The translations under genes and the position numbers were made by a program. Shown piece by piece: positions 6,602 to 14,149 of a DNA stretch of 14,393 nt. Source of the DNA: Desulfobulbaceae bacterium (GTDB lineage: Bacteria > Desulfobacterota > Desulfobulbia > Desulfobulbales > Desulfobulbaceae); the NCBI GenBank assembly GCA_030633145.1, contig DAOVTM010000045.1:1-14393 (forward strand), read 5' to 3'. The first letter of the stretch is position 1. Each line of letters starts with the position of its first letter. The notes under the pieces are model-generated. The model was given only the letters and a program-made list of their open reading frames with translations, was not told the origin of the DNA and did not search any database.

Positions 6602-6715
6602 GCAATTTCCTCCTGAATGTGAATTTTTTCCTGCTGCGTATTAAATGGAATGCGGCATGGAAAATGTGATAATATGGCTACGAGATAAGTGGGTAAAAGA
6701 CGAGCAGAATTTGTG

Positions 6716-6744
6716 AAAGTACATGGTTGATTGATGTTTGTCAA
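6716..6744 (-). promoter_or_regulatory. Probable promoter of the GHMP-trpF unit
   Basis: On the - strand TTGACA (6744-6739) and TACTTT (6721-6716) are 17 bases apart. This predicts a leader of about 105 bases before the GTG at 6601. An AT-rich inverted repeat, ataatca/tgattat with a 5-base loop (6765-6783), lies upstream and could be an operator. Nothing else gene-like is seen in 6602-6850. Confidence 0.5.
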
Positions 6745-6801
6745 GAGCTGGAAAATTATTGGCAATAATCAAAGATTGATTATCTCTCACAAGAGAATCA
6801 G

Positions 6802-6834
6802 AGCGAACAATAAAAGCGAACAATAAAAGCGAAC
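6802..6834. repeat. 13-nt tandem repeat, 2.5 copies
   Basis: The unit agcgaacaataaa occurs at 6802-6814 and 6815-6827, with a partial copy at 6828-6834. It lies just beyond the stop of the first chemoreceptor gene. Confidence 0.8.
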
Positions 6835-6850
6835 TATGGCAGAGGGGAAA

Positions 6851-8302
6851 TTAAGACTCTGTGTTCTCAGCTACCTGTTCCGGGTCTGCCTCTGCCGCAT
6901 CCCTGCCAGTCTTGAAGTAACTCACGGCAAGGCGAAGTTGTTCGGCCTGGCCTGACAGCTCCTCGGATGAAGAGGCCAGATTGTCGCAAGTCACCACGTT
7001 ACGCTGAATAACATCGTCAAGCTGTTGCAGAGCCAGATTAACCTGGTTTGCGCCTTCCTCCTGCTCCCTGCTTGCCACGCTGATTTCCTCAATCAATTCC
7101 GATGTTTTTTGAATATTTGGAGTCAGGGTATTCAGCATTGTTCTTGTTTTTTCTGCGATCTTTACGCTTGAATGGGTCAACTTTCCAATCTCGCCGGCCG
7201 CTGTCTGGCTTCGTTCGGCCAGTTTACGCACCTCGGTCGCGACAACGGCAAATCCTCTGCCGTGTTCACCGGCTCGTGCCGCTTCTATGGACGCATTTAA
7301 GGCCAGCAGATCAGTCTGTCGGACAATCTCTTCAATGATATTCACTTTTTCAGCGATCATCTTCATGGCAGCCACTGTTTCGTTGACCGATTCAGCACTC
7401 CTCTGCGCCTCCTGGGCAGACTGAATTGCAATCCCTGTTGTCTCCATGGAATTGTTTGCGTTTTGTGAGATCGTAGAAGCCATTTCCTCCATGGATGTTG
7501 ATGCCTCCTCAGCCGATGCTGCCTGCGAGTTGGCTCTTTTTGAAATATCATCCGCATCTGAAAAGATTTGCAGACTTCCAGAAGCAACATTGTCGGCACC
7601 ATCCTTGACATTGTCAAGAATGTCACGCAGCCTGATGATCATCCGGTTCAGTGAGGTCAACAGATTGCCTACCTCATCCATGTTATGAACCGGTGCAGTC
7701 TCGGTAAGATCACCGCCAGCGATTTTTTCCACGAAAAGGGCAGCCTCGTCAAGCGGTTTGATCAGAACCCTCTTAATAACAGCGGTCAGGAGGATAAAGA
7801 TAAGAATATCCATCAGAATAACCTGAACACTGATTACAATCAGAGAGGAGCGTAATTCCTGTTGAAGATGTTCATAGGTGGCGTAAACGATCAGTTGACC
7901 AAGCTCAATTTCTTGATTTTGAATTATATTTTTATCAACAAGATAGCCTTCTTCAGGGAGCAGAGTTGAGTTTTCCTCTGCTTGTTGACCGGACTCATCA
8001 AGCGAGAAGCCGATATTGACATCCTGGCTGCTGTCTAAGATAAAAACTCCAGCAATAGACTTATTCTTGAATTCCGCAAGAATTGCCTTTTGGGCTGCAG
8101 GAATATCATAGGCATACAGAGCGATTGAAAGAACTTCCTGTAAACGCTCTGCGGAAAGATGCAAATCGTTTTCCAGTGCCGTGCCAAGACGGTCTGCGAT
8201 CCTTGAGTATTGATAGGCTCCAAAGATTGAGAGGGTCAAGGTGGTGGTAAGAATGGTTGACAGGCTTATTTTCCAGAGCAGGGATTGTTTTCTTTTCTTC
8301 AT
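6851..8302 (-). CDS. Methyl-accepting chemotaxis protein with a small periplasmic sensor
   Basis: A 483-residue transmembrane chemoreceptor. TM1 is at about 11-30, a periplasmic domain at 31-150, TM2 at about 152-174, a HAMP linker at about 175-230 and the signalling helices to about 460. The hairpin tip at 323-362 (IVRQTDLLALNASIEAARAG...) is the invariant CheA/CheW contact region. The sensor has a pattern (LYAYDIPAAQKAIL...SIAGVFILD) seen in small alpha/beta periplasmic sensors, but I cannot name its family or ligand. Unlike the other two receptors it ends in a plain acidic tail (...QVAENTES) with no C-terminal pentapeptide, so it probably relies on neighbours for methylation. GGAG precedes the ATG by about 5 bases. 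The 119-bp gap to the next receptor shows no clear terminator. Confidence 0.92.
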   Translation of the reverse strand: MKKRKQSLLWKISLSTILTTTLTLSIFGAYQYSRIADRLGTALENDLHLSAERLQEVLSIALYAYDIPAAQKAILAEFKNKSIAGVFILDSSQDVNIGFSLDESGQQAEENSTLLPEEGYLVDKNIIQNQEIELGQLIVYATYEHLQQELRSSLIVISVQVILMDILIFILLTAVIKRVLIKPLDEAALFVEKIAGGDLTETAPVHNMDEVGNLLTSLNRMIIRLRDILDNVKDGADNVASGSLQIFSDADDISKRANSQAASAEEASTSMEEMASTISQNANNSMETTGIAIQSAQEAQRSAESVNETVAAMKMIAEKVNIIEEIVRQTDLLALNASIEAARAGEHGRGFAVVATEVRKLAERSQTAAGEIGKLTHSSVKIAEKTRTMLNTLTPNIQKTSELIEEISVASREQEEGANQVNLALQQLDDVIQRNVVTCDNLASSSEELSGQAEQLRLAVSYFKTGRDAAEADPEQVAENTES

Positions 8303-8421
8303 TTTTTCTCCAAAAATCTCACATAGGCATTGCGATGCGCAATACTTCCGATCCCGTTACAGCACGCTTATCTTTTGAGCAGGCTGTACGGATATTGAAA
8401 GCAGTAAAAAAACAGATCCGT

Positions 8422-10626
8422 TCAAAATCTTTCAAATTCGTCATCGGCAATACGTTCACGGGAAGGACTCTTACCACCAATGCCAGATTGCTGCATTTCA
8501 AGGTTGAAACCGGTTTGACCTGACTGTCCGTCAGTGGATAACGACGGGTCTTCTTTTGACTTACTTTTCCTTTTCGGGGCGGGATGATTCGGAATTGTCC
8601 CAGCTCTTGTATCCTGGACACCAGTGCTGTCCACAGTTGCATCATCCATCCTCTCGTAGGTAAAAAAAGACATAACATCGAGGAGGGAGGCAGCCTGCTC
8701 AGCCAGATTCTCGCTCGTTGCTGACATCTCCTCGGCTGAGGCCGTATTCTGCTGCACGATTTGATCGAGTTGGTCAACCGCTCTGCTGTTTTCATCAATG
8801 CTGCCGACCTGTTCCGTACTTGAGGCGTTAATTTCTTCCACCAAGTCAGCAACTTTTCGCACCTGTGGCACTATGGCCTCAATCAGTTCTCCGGCATTGA
8901 CTGCGGTTTTCAGACTGCCATCGGCGACAATTTTGATCTCCCCGGCAGACTTGCGGCTGCGTTCGGCCAGCTTGCGTACCTCAGCAGCTACCACGGCAAA
9001 GCCCTTGCCATGTTCTCCAGCTCTGGCAGCCTCTATGGCCGCATTCAATGCCAGCAGGTCGGTCTGTCTCGCAACCTCTTCAATAATGGTGATCATCTCG
9101 ACAATGGACTTCATGGCCTCGACTGTATTACCCACAGCAACACCACCCTGCTCTGCATCGCTGGCCATCTGAGCAGCAATAGAGGCGGTTTGATGTGCGT
9201 TATCAGCACTCTGTTTGATGGTTGCGGACATCTCTTCCATGGAGGCGGAGAGCTGCTCCACCGAGGCGGCCTGCTCATTGGCACCTTCGGAAATGGCCTG
9301 CGAGCTGACAGACAGTTCCCTACTCCCTGAAGCAACGATTTCGGAACTGTTTCCAACCTTGGCAAGGATTCCCTTTAACTGGTGTACCATGTCAAGCATG
9401 GCCGCAACAATACCGGTCTGGCCTTCCCTTTTTAAGCCAACATCGAGATTCCCTCTGGATATTGTTTTGGTAAGTTCAGCAATATCAGCCGGTTCACCGC
9501 CAATCGCCCGCAGGATGTTTCGAGAGACAAAAAAAGTGATGGTAAGGGTGAGGAGCAAGGCAGCAACTATGCAGGCGATAATAACGCGCTTGGCCATGAT
9601 GATTGTCTGTGCGCTCTTCTGCACGCGCTGATCCATCAGGTTTTTCACCTCGGTCATAAATTCCGCCATGATCCGGCGGAAGTTCTCAAAATAATTTTTG
9701 CCTTTTTCTTCACCAATGAGATCGGCCATGTCATCCATGGTCTTTGCGTTACCGATTTTACGTCGTAACTCAATGGCTGGGGAGCAGACTTTTTCCGTCC
9801 ACTCATTGTGTACTTTGTCCAGCTCTTTTAGCAGCTTGACCTGCTCCGGGCTGGCCGTGACTTTTTCTTCAAGACCTGCAAGGATTTTGTGATACAGGGC
9901 CAGACCGTCGCTATAGGGCTGAAGGAAGTCTTCCTTACCAGCGAGGAGAAAACCGCTCAAGCCGGTTTCTTGATCTAAGGCCGTTATAAGCAGTTGCGTT
10001 GCCTCTTCAATAGTTGCCTGACGTTGCTGAACTTGTTTAGAAGTTTTACGCATCTGCTCAGGATCGTTGGAACCTCTTCCCTGTTTAAACAGTGTCTCTT
10101 TTGCAGCCTGTTCATGGCTGATAAACTGGTCGAGGATGATACGCATCCGGTCAAAGTATTCTTTCCCCTTTCTCTGACCGACAAGGGCGGCAATGTCGTT
10201 CATGGTTTCCGCATCGCCAATTTGCCGACGCAGGGAGATGGCTGGTTCCGCGACTGCAGTCTGCCACTCCCTGAGAACTTTTTCCGCCTTGTCGAGTAGT
10301 TCCACTTGGCCAGGGGTCTGCTTGACAGTTTCCTTGAGTGCGTTGATATTTGCAAAGGCAGCGACAGAGCCGTTTTCATAGGGTTCAAGAAAGCTTTGTT
10401 TCCCGGCAAGCAGGAAACCGCGCATACCGGTTTCCATATCCACGGCAGCTACAATGATCCCCTCTCCATCAGCAATCACCTCATGGGTAAACTCGACCCG
10501 TTTATCAGTGCTGAGGATTGTTTGCATAGTGAAGAAAAAAAGGATGCCGAGCAGCAGGAGCATACATAGAGTGACACTGTTACCGAGCAGAATTTTGAAC
10601 TTTAATTTCATTTGAGCAAAGCGCAT
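8422..10626 (-). CDS. Methyl-accepting chemotaxis protein with tandem CHASE3-like sensors
   Basis: A 734-residue chemoreceptor. TM1 is at about 13-34. Two homologous helical modules follow at about 45-175 and 205-335. Each carries the CHASE3 signature: D63-METGMRGFLLAG with FLEPY, and D218-QETGLSGFLLAG with FLQPY. Both continue with a matching W...PAIxLRR(Q/K)IG(D/N)A block and a G(K)xYF helix, so the pair arose by duplication of about 155 residues. TM2 is at about 347-367, followed by a HAMP domain starting IGGEP (375-379). The signalling domain has the conserved tip ARQTDLLALNAAIEAARAG. The C-terminus ends DDEFERF, a likely CheR/CheB-docking pentapeptide on a flexible linker. GGAGGT lies 7 bases before ATG 10626. 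The ligand is unknown. Confidence 0.93.
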   Translation of the reverse strand: MRFAQMKLKFKILLGNSVTLCMLLLLGILFFFTMQTILSTDKRVEFTHEVIADGEGIIVAAVDMETGMRGFLLAGKQSFLEPYENGSVAAFANINALKETVKQTPGQVELLDKAEKVLREWQTAVAEPAISLRRQIGDAETMNDIAALVGQRKGKEYFDRMRIILDQFISHEQAAKETLFKQGRGSNDPEQMRKTSKQVQQRQATIEEATQLLITALDQETGLSGFLLAGKEDFLQPYSDGLALYHKILAGLEEKVTASPEQVKLLKELDKVHNEWTEKVCSPAIELRRKIGNAKTMDDMADLIGEEKGKNYFENFRRIMAEFMTEVKNLMDQRVQKSAQTIIMAKRVIIACIVAALLLTLTITFFVSRNILRAIGGEPADIAELTKTISRGNLDVGLKREGQTGIVAAMLDMVHQLKGILAKVGNSSEIVASGSRELSVSSQAISEGANEQAASVEQLSASMEEMSATIKQSADNAHQTASIAAQMASDAEQGGVAVGNTVEAMKSIVEMITIIEEVARQTDLLALNAAIEAARAGEHGKGFAVVAAEVRKLAERSRKSAGEIKIVADGSLKTAVNAGELIEAIVPQVRKVADLVEEINASSTEQVGSIDENSRAVDQLDQIVQQNTASAEEMSATSENLAEQAASLLDVMSFFTYERMDDATVDSTGVQDTRAGTIPNHPAPKRKSKSKEDPSLSTDGQSGQTGFNLEMQQSGIGGKSPSRERIADDEFERF

Positions 10627-10732
10627 TTGATTACCTCCGAAAAACGTGGTTGAACGACAGGTATGACAGGCTTAAGACAGTTTATATATTAAATTATATA
10701 TCAAGATTAAAATAAAGGTAAAAAAAAATTAA

Positions 10733-10826
10733 AATAAAATCCTGTTGACAGGATAGAATGATACTTATATAGGAATATAACTACAGGAAGTTATTATCAA
10801 TAACGGTACTTGTTAACCTTAGGAGC
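10733..10826 (+). repeat. 94-bp direct repeat, copy A (promoter-like block)
   Basis: Ungapped match to 11017-11110 at 87 of 94 positions. It contains TTGACA (10745-10750), 17 bases, then TATAGG, and ends in ttaggagc, a good ribosome-binding sequence. What follows is not a gene but repeats, so this looks like a detached duplicate of the promoter and leader in copy B. Confidence 0.85.
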
Positions 10827-11016
10827 GGGTGCAATACAAAAACGTGAGATAATAAAAAAAATGAACATCGAACATCGAACGTCGAACGTCCAGGTAAGCA
10901 AAGACTCCGAGCTCCAGCTTGGGGACAATGCCTCGGAAGCTCCATCTTCCCGGCTATTACGAGAAGCTGGAGCTTCTAAAAACAGGCTCCCAAGCTGGAG
11001 CTTGGGAGCCAGATTG
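10827..11016. repeat. Repeat-rich insert between the 94-bp copies
   Basis: No gene is seen. It holds four tandem 7-nt units at 10863-10890 (GAACATC twice, GAACGTC twice). A 7-bp hairpin agaagct-gg-agcttct lies at 10962-10977, and a perfect 12-bp palindrome ggctcccaagct-gg-agcttgggagcc at 10985-11010. Further scattered agctccagctt-like pieces occur at 10912-10940. The pattern resembles short palindromic repeats that spread between genes. Confidence 0.75.
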
Positions 11017-11110
11017 AATAAAATCTTGTTGACAGGCTATAATGATACTTATATAGGAATATAAATACAGGAAATTATTATCAATAACGGTACTTGTTCA
11101 CCTTAAGAGC
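11017..11110 (+). repeat. 94-bp direct repeat, copy B, with promoter and leader of the broken SBP gene
   Basis: Same block as 10733-10826. TTGACA at 11029-11034 and TATAGG 17 bases on make a plausible promoter. The block ends seven bases before ATG 11117 with aagag as a weak ribosome binding site. Confidence 0.8.
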
Positions 11111-11116
11111 TAAACA

Positions 11117-11589
11117 ATGAAAAGCTTCAGCTTCGCCTTGATTATTTTAACTGAATAGTTCCATTCTCCCTGCGGAAACTGTACTCACTCTATCCATAGT
11201 TGCTGTTGCCTTGCAAGGTGATATTCAAATCAATGGCTGGAAGAGCATAGGGGTATAAACTGACCTATATTCGTGGAAGTAGAATTATTGCAAAGAAATT
11301 GAAAGAAGCAGGATTATCTGCAAACCCGTTAACCGATATTGAACAGCGTTTGAAGATGACCAAACACAAGCGGGCGGATATCTTTTTAACCACCCCTCTT
11401 TTAATCTCCTCAACCCTGGCAAAGCCGGAATATAAAGAGCTGAAAATACTAGCACCGGTGCTTAACACAAACGACTATTTTTCCTATTTCTTCCAAAAGC
11501 ATGATGCGGCAGCCCGGAAGTATCAGCAAGTCTTTCAGGAAATCAAACAAAACAGCATGTACAAGAAAATCATAAGCGAAAAAAAATAG
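11117..11589 (+). pseudogene. Decayed periplasmic solute-binding protein gene (SBP_bac_3-like)
   Basis: ATG 11117 opens a secretion-signal-like start (MKSFSFALIILTE) that stops at TAG 11156-11158. From 11151 another frame reads like the middle of a solute-binding protein (ETVLTLSIVAVALQGDIQI.GWKSIG) until TAA 11256-11258. After a shift near the G-run at 11250-11253, a third frame continues with YIRGSRIIAKKLKEAG and runs to TAG 11587-11589. That part has the C-terminal lobe features of family 3 binding proteins (RADIFLTTPLL, the hinge-like ILAPVLNTND.FSYFFQKH, the final YQQVFQEIK helix). A large internal part after the signal peptide is missing, so this is a deletion plus frameshift remnant. 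Such proteins bind small ligands outside the membrane; a link to the neighbouring receptors is possible but untestable here. Confidence 0.7.
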
Positions 11590-11628
11590 GAATGGTGTCA
11601 GTGACAGGCTTGATGCATTGACAGATGA

Positions 11629-11660
11629 AGGCAGCAGGAGGATACTCCTACTGCCTTTTT
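11629..11660 (+). terminator. Rho-independent terminator after the SBP remnant
   Basis: aggcagcaggag (11629-11640) pairs with ctcctactgcct (11645-11656) at 11 of 12 positions around loop GATA and is followed by T's through 11660. The U-tract is on the + strand, so it ends the broken gene, in the convergent gap before the stop of the third receptor. Confidence 0.8.
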
Positions 11661-11676
11661 CTATTTGATAATGTGA

Positions 11677-13902
11677 TTAAAAACGTTCAAACTCGTTATT
11701 ATCATCTCCAGGGATAGCCTGCTTCATATTGATGTTGAATCCCCTCTGGCCTACTCCCCTGTTTTGGCTACTGTCGGACTGACTATTGGTTTCTGTGTTC
11801 TCCGGAGCCACATCATTGTTTTGACTGCTCAGCCGGTTCTGGTATTCTTTTTTGGCATCTCCTTTCTCAACGGTAAAGAATTCCATGGAGAGCTGGAGAT
11901 TCTGCGCCGTGGATGTCAATTCTTCGGCATTGGCAGCGTTTTCCTGTATAACTTCGTCAAGTTGCTGGATAGCGTTGTTTATCTGGTTAGCACCCGTACT
12001 TTGTTCATTGCTGGCAGCATTGATTTCCTGTACCAGGTCAGCGGTACGCTGGATATCCGGGACGATTCTTTCAATCAATGTCCCTGATTTTTCTGCAACT
12101 TCAACACTTGATGAGGAGAGGATGCTAATCTCGGCGGCTGCAACCTGGCTCCGTTCAGATAATTTTCTGACCTCGGCAGCGACTACGGCAAATCCTCGAC
12201 CGTGTTCTCCGGCGCGAGCCGCTTCAATGGCCGCATTTAGAGCCAGCAGGTCTGTCTGTCTGGCAATTTCTTCGATAATCTGTATTTTTTTAGCAATATC
12301 CTTCATCGCTGAAAGAGTCTGAGCCACAGCAGTTCCTCCTTCCTGAGCATCCTCAGCTACCTTGATGGCAATTTTTTCCGTCTGCCGTGAATTGTCGGCG
12401 TTTTGGCTGATATTGGTGGCCATCTCTTCCACGCTGGAAGATGCCTGCTCAGCTGCTGCTGCCTGTTCACTGGCTCCCTGGGAAAGTTGCTCACTGCCGG
12501 TAGCTATGTTTTCACATGCTATTTTGACATCCTGAACAATGGATGTGAGTCTGTCAGTCATATTTTTAACCACCTGCAGTTCATGATTGCCCTTGGTCTC
12601 AATAATAGTTGTCAGATCACCATTAGCTATACTGCCAATCAAATCCATGGCCTTTCGCATCGGTCGAGTGATACTGAGAACAAAGAAAATTATAAACAGG
12701 ATGCCGACTGCAACAATGCCAATGCTGAGGATTTGGACAATGCGGGAGTCTTTGTTAGCAGCGCTGACAATCGCCTTCTTTGTAAGTTCCATTTTCTCGG
12801 TTTCCTGAGCGACCTGCTCTTCCACAACCGGTTCAATCTTGTGTATTGCAGTTCGCATTCCGGCGACGAGTTCTTTGATTTCCTTATCTACTCTGGCAAG
12901 GTCTTTCAAGGCAGCCTGGTAAGCGGTAAGATGTCCCATAATTCTCTGTTTGTCTTCAGATGAAATTTTGGAATGTTCTGTGCTTTTAAAAAGATCATTT
13001 AAAACAGTCTCTGCCCGATCGATATATTTGCTATCGCCCCTGAGAAGGTAATCTTTTTCATGGCGACGCAGACTAAGATAGTCCTGTTTAAAGTTGCGAA
13101 TATGGTGGTTGTTGAAAAAATTTTCGAGCTCATTGGCAACTTGACGGTGGTCTTTGCCTGAAATGGCACCAAGTCCTTGAGTATCACCACTTTGTTGCTG
13201 TGCCTCGCTGGCAAAGGATAACGCATAGGCGCTGATCTTGTCGGTCAGCATTTGTTTAACCGCATCATTAAGTTCTGTTTGACTTGTCAGCTGTTTGAAC
13301 TCTTCCACCAGTTCCTCAACCATTGGCACATACTTGGGGTCATGGAAAAGGAAAAAGTTTTTTTCTTGTCGCCGGATTTGCAGCAAAGAAATCATAATTT
13401 CTTCAACATCAAATTCATTGACCAAAATCTCGGTATCGTGAGCAGCTTTTCTGGCTATACCCCGAAGACCGGATTTTTCATCCAGCCCCTTGCGTTCCCA
13501 GGCTACGGTTACAGCCCTGAAGGCATCATAGTATTTAAGAGTGTCGGCCTTCATGGCATTAAAGTCTTTAAGGTGTTCGCTGTGACCACCGTCCTCTTTC
13601 ATACTAATGAGTTGCTCTAAGTTTTTCTCTATGATTTCAACGTATTTATGGTGGCTGTTTACATACTTCATGTCATGCCTGAGCAGGAAATCCTTTTCTG
13701 ATCGTCTGGCCTGGAGCATGTTCATGCCAATATCAAGTGTTAGATTTTTTACAACCTGATTGGTATTCAACATATCTGTGAAGCCATTGGTTGTCTGCGT
13801 TAATACACGCTGATACTGGTAAATTGACACGAGAAATAAAATACTCACCAGCCCAAATCCCAGTCCGATTTTGACACCTAAACTCATGTTTCGGTAATAC
13901 AT
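11677..13902 (-). CDS. Methyl-accepting chemotaxis protein with a three-module helical sensor
   Basis: A 741-residue chemoreceptor from ATG 13902, preceded by GAGAGGTGAAT. The open frame runs 79 codons further up to a TTG but without a ribosome binding site. TM1 is at about 11-28 and TM2 at about 389-412. The large periplasmic part (about 29-388) is all-helical. It has three copies of a helix signature like that of HBM (helical bimodular, McpS-type) sensors: ARRSEKDFLLRHDMKYV at 65-81, IRRQEKNFFLFHDPKYV at 176-192 and LRRHEKDYLLRGDSKYI at 278-294. HBM sensors of the McpS type bind organic acids such as citrate-cycle intermediates; the ligand here is unknown. HAMP follows TM2, and the signalling tip is at 544-584. 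The tail ends GFNINMKQ...NNEFERF, matching the tail of the 734-residue receptor. Confidence 0.93.
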   Translation of the reverse strand: MYYRNMSLGVKIGLGFGLVSILFLVSIYQYQRVLTQTTNGFTDMLNTNQVVKNLTLDIGMNMLQARRSEKDFLLRHDMKYVNSHHKYVEIIEKNLEQLISMKEDGGHSEHLKDFNAMKADTLKYYDAFRAVTVAWERKGLDEKSGLRGIARKAAHDTEILVNEFDVEEIMISLLQIRRQEKNFFLFHDPKYVPMVEELVEEFKQLTSQTELNDAVKQMLTDKISAYALSFASEAQQQSGDTQGLGAISGKDHRQVANELENFFNNHHIRNFKQDYLSLRRHEKDYLLRGDSKYIDRAETVLNDLFKSTEHSKISSEDKQRIMGHLTAYQAALKDLARVDKEIKELVAGMRTAIHKIEPVVEEQVAQETEKMELTKKAIVSAANKDSRIVQILSIGIVAVGILFIIFFVLSITRPMRKAMDLIGSIANGDLTTIIETKGNHELQVVKNMTDRLTSIVQDVKIACENIATGSEQLSQGASEQAAAAEQASSSVEEMATNISQNADNSRQTEKIAIKVAEDAQEGGTAVAQTLSAMKDIAKKIQIIEEIARQTDLLALNAAIEAARAGEHGRGFAVVAAEVRKLSERSQVAAAEISILSSSSVEVAEKSGTLIERIVPDIQRTADLVQEINAASNEQSTGANQINNAIQQLDEVIQENAANAEELTSTAQNLQLSMEFFTVEKGDAKKEYQNRLSSQNNDVAPENTETNSQSDSSQNRGVGQRGFNINMKQAIPGDDNNEFERF

Positions 13903-14006
13903 ATTCACCTCTCTGTTTGTCTGCCTGGTGGCAGAAAGTATGGTTTGTCGATGTGTCAGTATATTGTCGCTGATCTCGCCAACATAAATAATAGGTGGTG
14001 ATTCAA

Positions 14007-14034
14007 AAAGTATGCTGACGTAACTGTTTGTAAA
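14007..14034 (-). promoter_or_regulatory. Possible promoter of the third receptor gene
   Basis: On the - strand TTTACA (14034-14029) and TACTTT (14012-14007) are 16 bases apart, about 105 bases before ATG 13902. The surrounding 13903-14149 is AT-rich and shows no convincing gene. Confidence 0.35.
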
Positions 14035-14149
14035 ATAAAACAAAACGCCATTTTTTTGGAATTTACTTGCTAACTTTTCTGAGGGAGAAATACCGTATTT
14101 TGTGCTTATTTGGTCGAATAGCCGGAAAATCTTGCTCAATTATTCATAA

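Noticed and set aside
5162..6616. 484-codon + strand open frame opposite the GHMP and trpF-like genes
   Set aside because: Its product has no domain-like pattern, while both opposite genes carry clear family motifs; it is an antisense shadow.
8319..8421. Possible terminator between the first two receptors (attgcg-atg-cgcaat at 8329-8343)
   Set aside because: The 6-bp hairpin has no U-tract on the - strand, so termination cannot be supported.
10863..10890. CRISPR-like array
   Set aside because: Units are 7 bases with no spacers; this is a simple tandem repeat.
10810..11064. 84-codon + strand frame starting in the leader block
   Set aside because: It is built from tandem repeats and palindromes (NIEHRTSN-type translation), not from protein-like sequence.
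13903..14139. 79-residue N-terminal extension of the third chemoreceptor from a TTG
   Set aside because: No ribosome binding site, and the receptor has a normal short cytosolic start plus TM1 from ATG 13902 with GAGAGGTG upstream.
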